NCBI GenBank assembly: GCA_002695185.1
Contig: NZOF01000207.1
Location: forward strand, 2,634-18,239
Direction: 5' to 3'
DNA from: Erythrobacter sp.
GTDB taxonomy: Bacteria; Pseudomonadota; Alphaproteobacteria; Sphingomonadales; Sphingomonadaceae
Length of the DNA: 15,606 nt
Shown here piece after piece: positions 13,369 through 15,606 of this stretch (positions are counted from its first letter, which is position 1; each line of letters opens with the position of its first letter). The notes below the pieces were generated by a model. The model was given only the letters and a program-made list of their open reading frames with translations, searched no databases and was not told the origin of the DNA. A program made the translations under genes and the position numbers.

Positions 13369-14753
13369 AGGAAAACCTCCAACGCAGCTGCGGCCTTGTC
13401 GGCCAGCTCGCTTGCAGTAAAGGCAGGTTTGCTCAGCCGTGCCGCCTCGTGGTGGATCCAGATCGCTTCCTCGCAGGCCGCAAATCCGTCGCCGCCGTAG
13501 GCAAGGCGCGAGGCTGCCATGCCCGCCAGCACGTCGCCCGATCCGGCGACCGAGAGCCAGCTGGAACCGCGCGGGAAGAAACGGACGCCGTGCTTGCCGA
13601 CCAGTACGGTATCGGGCCCCTTGGCCAGCACCGTCATACCCGTCGCCTCATGCAGACCCTTCGCCCTTTCCAGCTTGTTATTACCGTCGACATCGAAGGC
13701 CTTGCACAGCGCCGCCAGTTCGCCCTCGTGCGGCGTGACCACCAACTTCTGCATAGCGGCGCCTTCCAGCAATGTGGGAGTGAGCAAATGCAGCGCGTCG
13801 GCATCGAGAATGGCGGGATGGCGGGTGGCGAGCGCCTGTTCGAGGCGCTGCCGCGAGGCATCGCTGCGGCCGAGGCCCGGGCCGATCAGGACGGCAGCGA
13901 TGCGATCATCGGCAAGGCCTTCGTCGAGCGGGCCATCCTCGATCACCAGATCGACCGGCGCATCGGGGTGCGAATGATCGCTGAACAATTTCACATAGCC
14001 CGCGCCGCAGCGCATGGCCGCCTCTGCCGCAAGGATCGGCGCGCCCGGCATTTCGCCCGCGATCACGGCGAGCAACCCGCGCCGGTATTTATGCGCATCG
14101 GCAGCCGGAGCCGACAGGCGCGGCGCCTGCGACAGACTCGGCGCATCGCATGTCGGGGATAGGCCGATATCGATCAGCCGCTTGGTCCCCATGGCAGCCA
14201 TGGCCGGCATCATTAAATGCGCATGTTTCCAGGCGCCCAGCGCCAGCGTCAGATCGTAATGCACCACCGGGCCCATCGCCTCGCCCGTATCGCTGGCGAT
14301 GCTGCTGGGCACGTCGACCGCGATCTTGAAGGCATCCGCGCTGTCCAGTTCCTTGAGCAGGACGGCAAAAGCGCCCTTCACTTCGCGCGACAGGCCATAG
14401 CCGAACAGGCAATCGACGATCACCGGCGTGTCGAGCTCGCCCTCTTCCACCACCTTGCCGCCGAACGCCTCGCGCGCCGTGCGGGCGGTTTCGCTGCCGG
14501 GCGGTTTGGGCGCGATGACGTGTACCGGATTGCCTTGGCTGCGCAGGAATTCCGCGATCACATAGCCGTCCCCGCCATTGTTGCCGGGGCCGCACAACAC
14601 GCAGACCGCCCTGCCCGCCGCCATGCGCGCGACCCACTGGCCCGCGCCCTGTCCGGCGCGCTGCATCAATTCCCATTCGCTGGTACCGCTGTCCATGGCT
14701 GCCTGTTCGGCAGCGCGCATCTGGTCGACGGTGAGTATCGCTTCGCTAGGCAT
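13365..14753 (-). CDS. nnr: Bifunctional NAD(P)H-hydrate epimerase/ADP-dependent dehydratase
   Basis: This 462-residue protein repairs damaged NAD(P)H. The N-terminal YjeF_N domain (about 1-210) epimerises R/S-NAD(P)HX, and the C-terminal ribokinase-like domain (about 218-462) dehydrates S-NAD(P)HX using ADP. Seen in order are GPGNNGGDGY (55-64) and VDVPSSIASDTGE (146-158) in the epimerase. The dehydratase shows HKYRRG (221-226), GAGYVKL, IGPGLGR (290-296), LDADAL (316-321), TPHEGEL (340-346) and VAGSGDVLAG (402-411) with the catalytic D407. Both halves look complete. The start ATG 14753 gives MPSEAILTVDQM, with the usual N-terminal helix, and no clear Shine-Dalgarno sequence is seen. It follows ilvD by 38 bases and overlaps the methyltransferase by 4 bases, so the three are probably co-transcribed. 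It is a housekeeping gene. Confidence 0.94.
   Translation of the reverse strand: MPSEAILTVDQMRAAEQAAMDSGTSEWELMQRAGQGAGQWVARMAAGRAVCVLCGPGNNGGDGYVIAEFLRSQGNPVHVIAPKPPGSETARTAREAFGGKVVEEGELDTPVIVDCLFGYGLSREVKGAFAVLLKELDSADAFKIAVDVPSSIASDTGEAMGPVVHYDLTLALGAWKHAHLMMPAMAAMGTKRLIDIGLSPTCDAPSLSQAPRLSAPAADAHKYRRGLLAVIAGEMPGAPILAAEAAMRCGAGYVKLFSDHSHPDAPVDLVIEDGPLDEGLADDRIAAVLIGPGLGRSDASRQRLEQALATRHPAILDADALHLLTPTLLEGAAMQKLVVTPHEGELAALCKAFDVDGNNKLERAKGLHEATGMTVLAKGPDTVLVGKHGVRFFPRGSSWLSVAGSGDVLAGMAASRLAYGGDGFAACEEAIWIHHEAARLSKPAFTASELADKAAAALEVFL
13376..13380 (-). promoter_or_regulatory. Strong ribosome binding site deciding a GTG start
   Basis: Read on the minus strand, the complement of these bases is GGAGG, 7 bases before the GTG at 13368. 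It lies within the last codons of the NAD(P)HX dehydratase gene, so the methyltransferase is translated from a site inside its upstream neighbour. This favours GTG 13368 over ATG 13359. Confidence 0.75.
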
Positions 14754-14791
14754 GCCGCGCGGCTGCCACGCCGCGGGGCGTTGGGCAAGGC

Positions 14792-15606
14792 CTAGCGGCG
14801 TTTGAGCTGCGAAACGTCGCGGATTGCACCCTTGGCGGCAGAGGTGGTCATGGCGGCATAGGCTTCGAGCGCGGGGCTGACCTTTCGCGTCCGCGGCGCT
14901 GTGGGGGCCCAGCCTGCAGCGCCTTTTGCATCCATATCGGCCCGGCGCCGTGCCAGTTCCTCGTCGCTCACGGCGAGGTTGATCGTGCGGTTCGGGATCG
15001 AGATCTCGATTCTGTCGCCATTCTCGACCAGCCCGATCTCGCCGCCCTCGGCCGCTTCGGGCGAGACATGGCCGATCGACAGGCCTGACGTGCCGCCGGA
15101 AAAGCGCCCGTCGGTCAGCAGCGCGCAGGCCGCGCCCAGCCCCTTCGACTTGAGATAGCTGGTGGGATAGAGCATTTCCTGCATGCCCGGCCCGCCGCGC
15201 GGCCCTTCGTAGCGGATCACCACCACATCGCCTTCCACCACCTGCCCGGTGAGGATCGCGGTCACGGCATCGTCCTGGCTTTCGTAAACCTTGGCCGGGC
15301 CGGAGAAATCAAGGATGCTTTCATCCACCCCGGCGGTTTTCACGATGCAGCCATCGCGCGCGATATTGCCATAGAGGACAGCCAGCCCGCCATCCTTGCT
15401 GAAGGCGTGATCAGCGCTGCGGATGACGCCGTGTTCGCGGTCGATGTCGAGGCTTTCCCACCGGGCCGCCTGGCTGAAGGCAGTCTGCGTCGGCACGCCG
15501 CCCGGGGCCGCGGCATAGAATTCGCGCACCATATTGTTCTGCGTGCGGCCAATGTCCCAATCGTCCAGCGCATCGCCCATCGTCGGGCTGTGCACGGTGG
15601 GCAGAG
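14792..15606 (-). CDS. ilvD: Dihydroxy-acid dehydratase, C-terminal part (runs off window)
   Basis: The visible 270 residues are the C-terminal half of an approximately 615-residue enzyme. It dehydrates 2,3-dihydroxy-isovalerate or -3-methylvalerate in valine, leucine and isoleucine synthesis. The protein starts beyond 15606. An in-frame GTG at 15595 falls inside conserved sequence, so it is not the start. Highly conserved blocks include [62 protein letters not shown] and IPNRTI. The gene continues off the right edge, and the iron-sulfur cysteines of the N-terminal part are not visible. Its frame is intact throughout. It leads, with a 38-base gap, into the NAD(P)HX epimerase/dehydratase gene on the same strand. 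Confidence 0.96.
   Translation of the reverse strand, partial: LPTVHSPTMGDALDDWDIGRTQNNMVREFYAAAPGGVPTQTAFSQAARWESLDIDREHGVIRSADHAFSKDGGLAVLYGNIARDGCIVKTAGVDESILDFSGPAKVYESQDDAVTAILTGQVVEGDVVVIRYEGPRGGPGMQEMLYPTSYLKSKGLGAACALLTDGRFSGGTSGLSIGHVSPEAAEGGEIGLVENGDRIEISIPNRTINLAVSDEELARRRADMDAKGAAGWAPTAPRTRKVSPALEAYAAMTTSAAKGAIRDVSQLKRR

Noticed and set aside
1..15606. CRISPR array, tRNA, rRNA or insertion sequence
   Set aside because: I saw no regularly spaced repeats, cloverleaf-like element, transposase or terminal inverted repeats by eye.

Overview
The window is a compact, GC-rich, intron-free bacterial chromosome segment. Its gene content points to an alphaproteobacterium, most likely of the order Sphingomonadales (an Erythrobacter/Altererythrobacter-like genome). 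The reasons are the high GC, the style of the succinate dehydrogenase and ZapE proteins, and a partial exosortase A (XrtA/PEP-CTERM) biosynthetic set. The assignment is by recognition, not by a search. Genes are packed almost end to end. No gene-free stretch exceeds about 130 bases, and I see no tRNA, rRNA, IS element or CRISPR array.

Region 1 (1-5239) looks like a surface-polymer locus. On the minus strand a Wzx-like flippase is translationally coupled to a MobA-like nucleotidyltransferase. Divergent from them, on the plus strand, are two overlapping paralogous genes whose products resemble CDP-glycerol glycerophosphotransferases (TagB/TagF type). A HAD-IB phosphatase lies tail to tail with the second paralog. 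Together these could activate an alcohol phosphate as a nucleotide diphosphate, transfer alcohol-phosphate units and flip the product. That pathway is an inference, because no substrate can be read from the sequence.

Region 2 (5269-7721) is a plus-strand operon of core metabolism: sdhB without the other sdh genes nearby, a PaaI-like hotdog thioesterase and the AFG1-family ATPase ZapE. The three are joined by a 1-base gap and a 4-base overlap.

Region 3 (7718-12168) is part of the exosortase A accessory set. On the minus strand are an AMP-forming acyl-CoA ligase, a PLP-dependent decarboxylase and a PEP-CTERM-locus ATPase with a coiled-coil tail. A divergent gene encodes a small acyl carrier protein. 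The ligase and carrier protein share a 123-base divergent promoter region with a tandem 10-base repeat. The exosortase, its EPS glycosyltransferases and PEP-CTERM substrates are not in the window.

Region 4 (12172-15606) is a minus-strand housekeeping run: the 3' part of ilvD (dihydroxy-acid dehydratase), a bifunctional NAD(P)HX epimerase/dehydratase, and a TrmA/RlmD-type RNA uridine methyltransferase started from a GTG with a strong ribosome binding site.

A recurring feature is that all three convergent gene pairs meet with a 4-base stop overlap or a 3-base gap, so there is no room for an intergenic terminator. The three divergent intergenic regions each carry a symmetric or repeated element that could be an operator.
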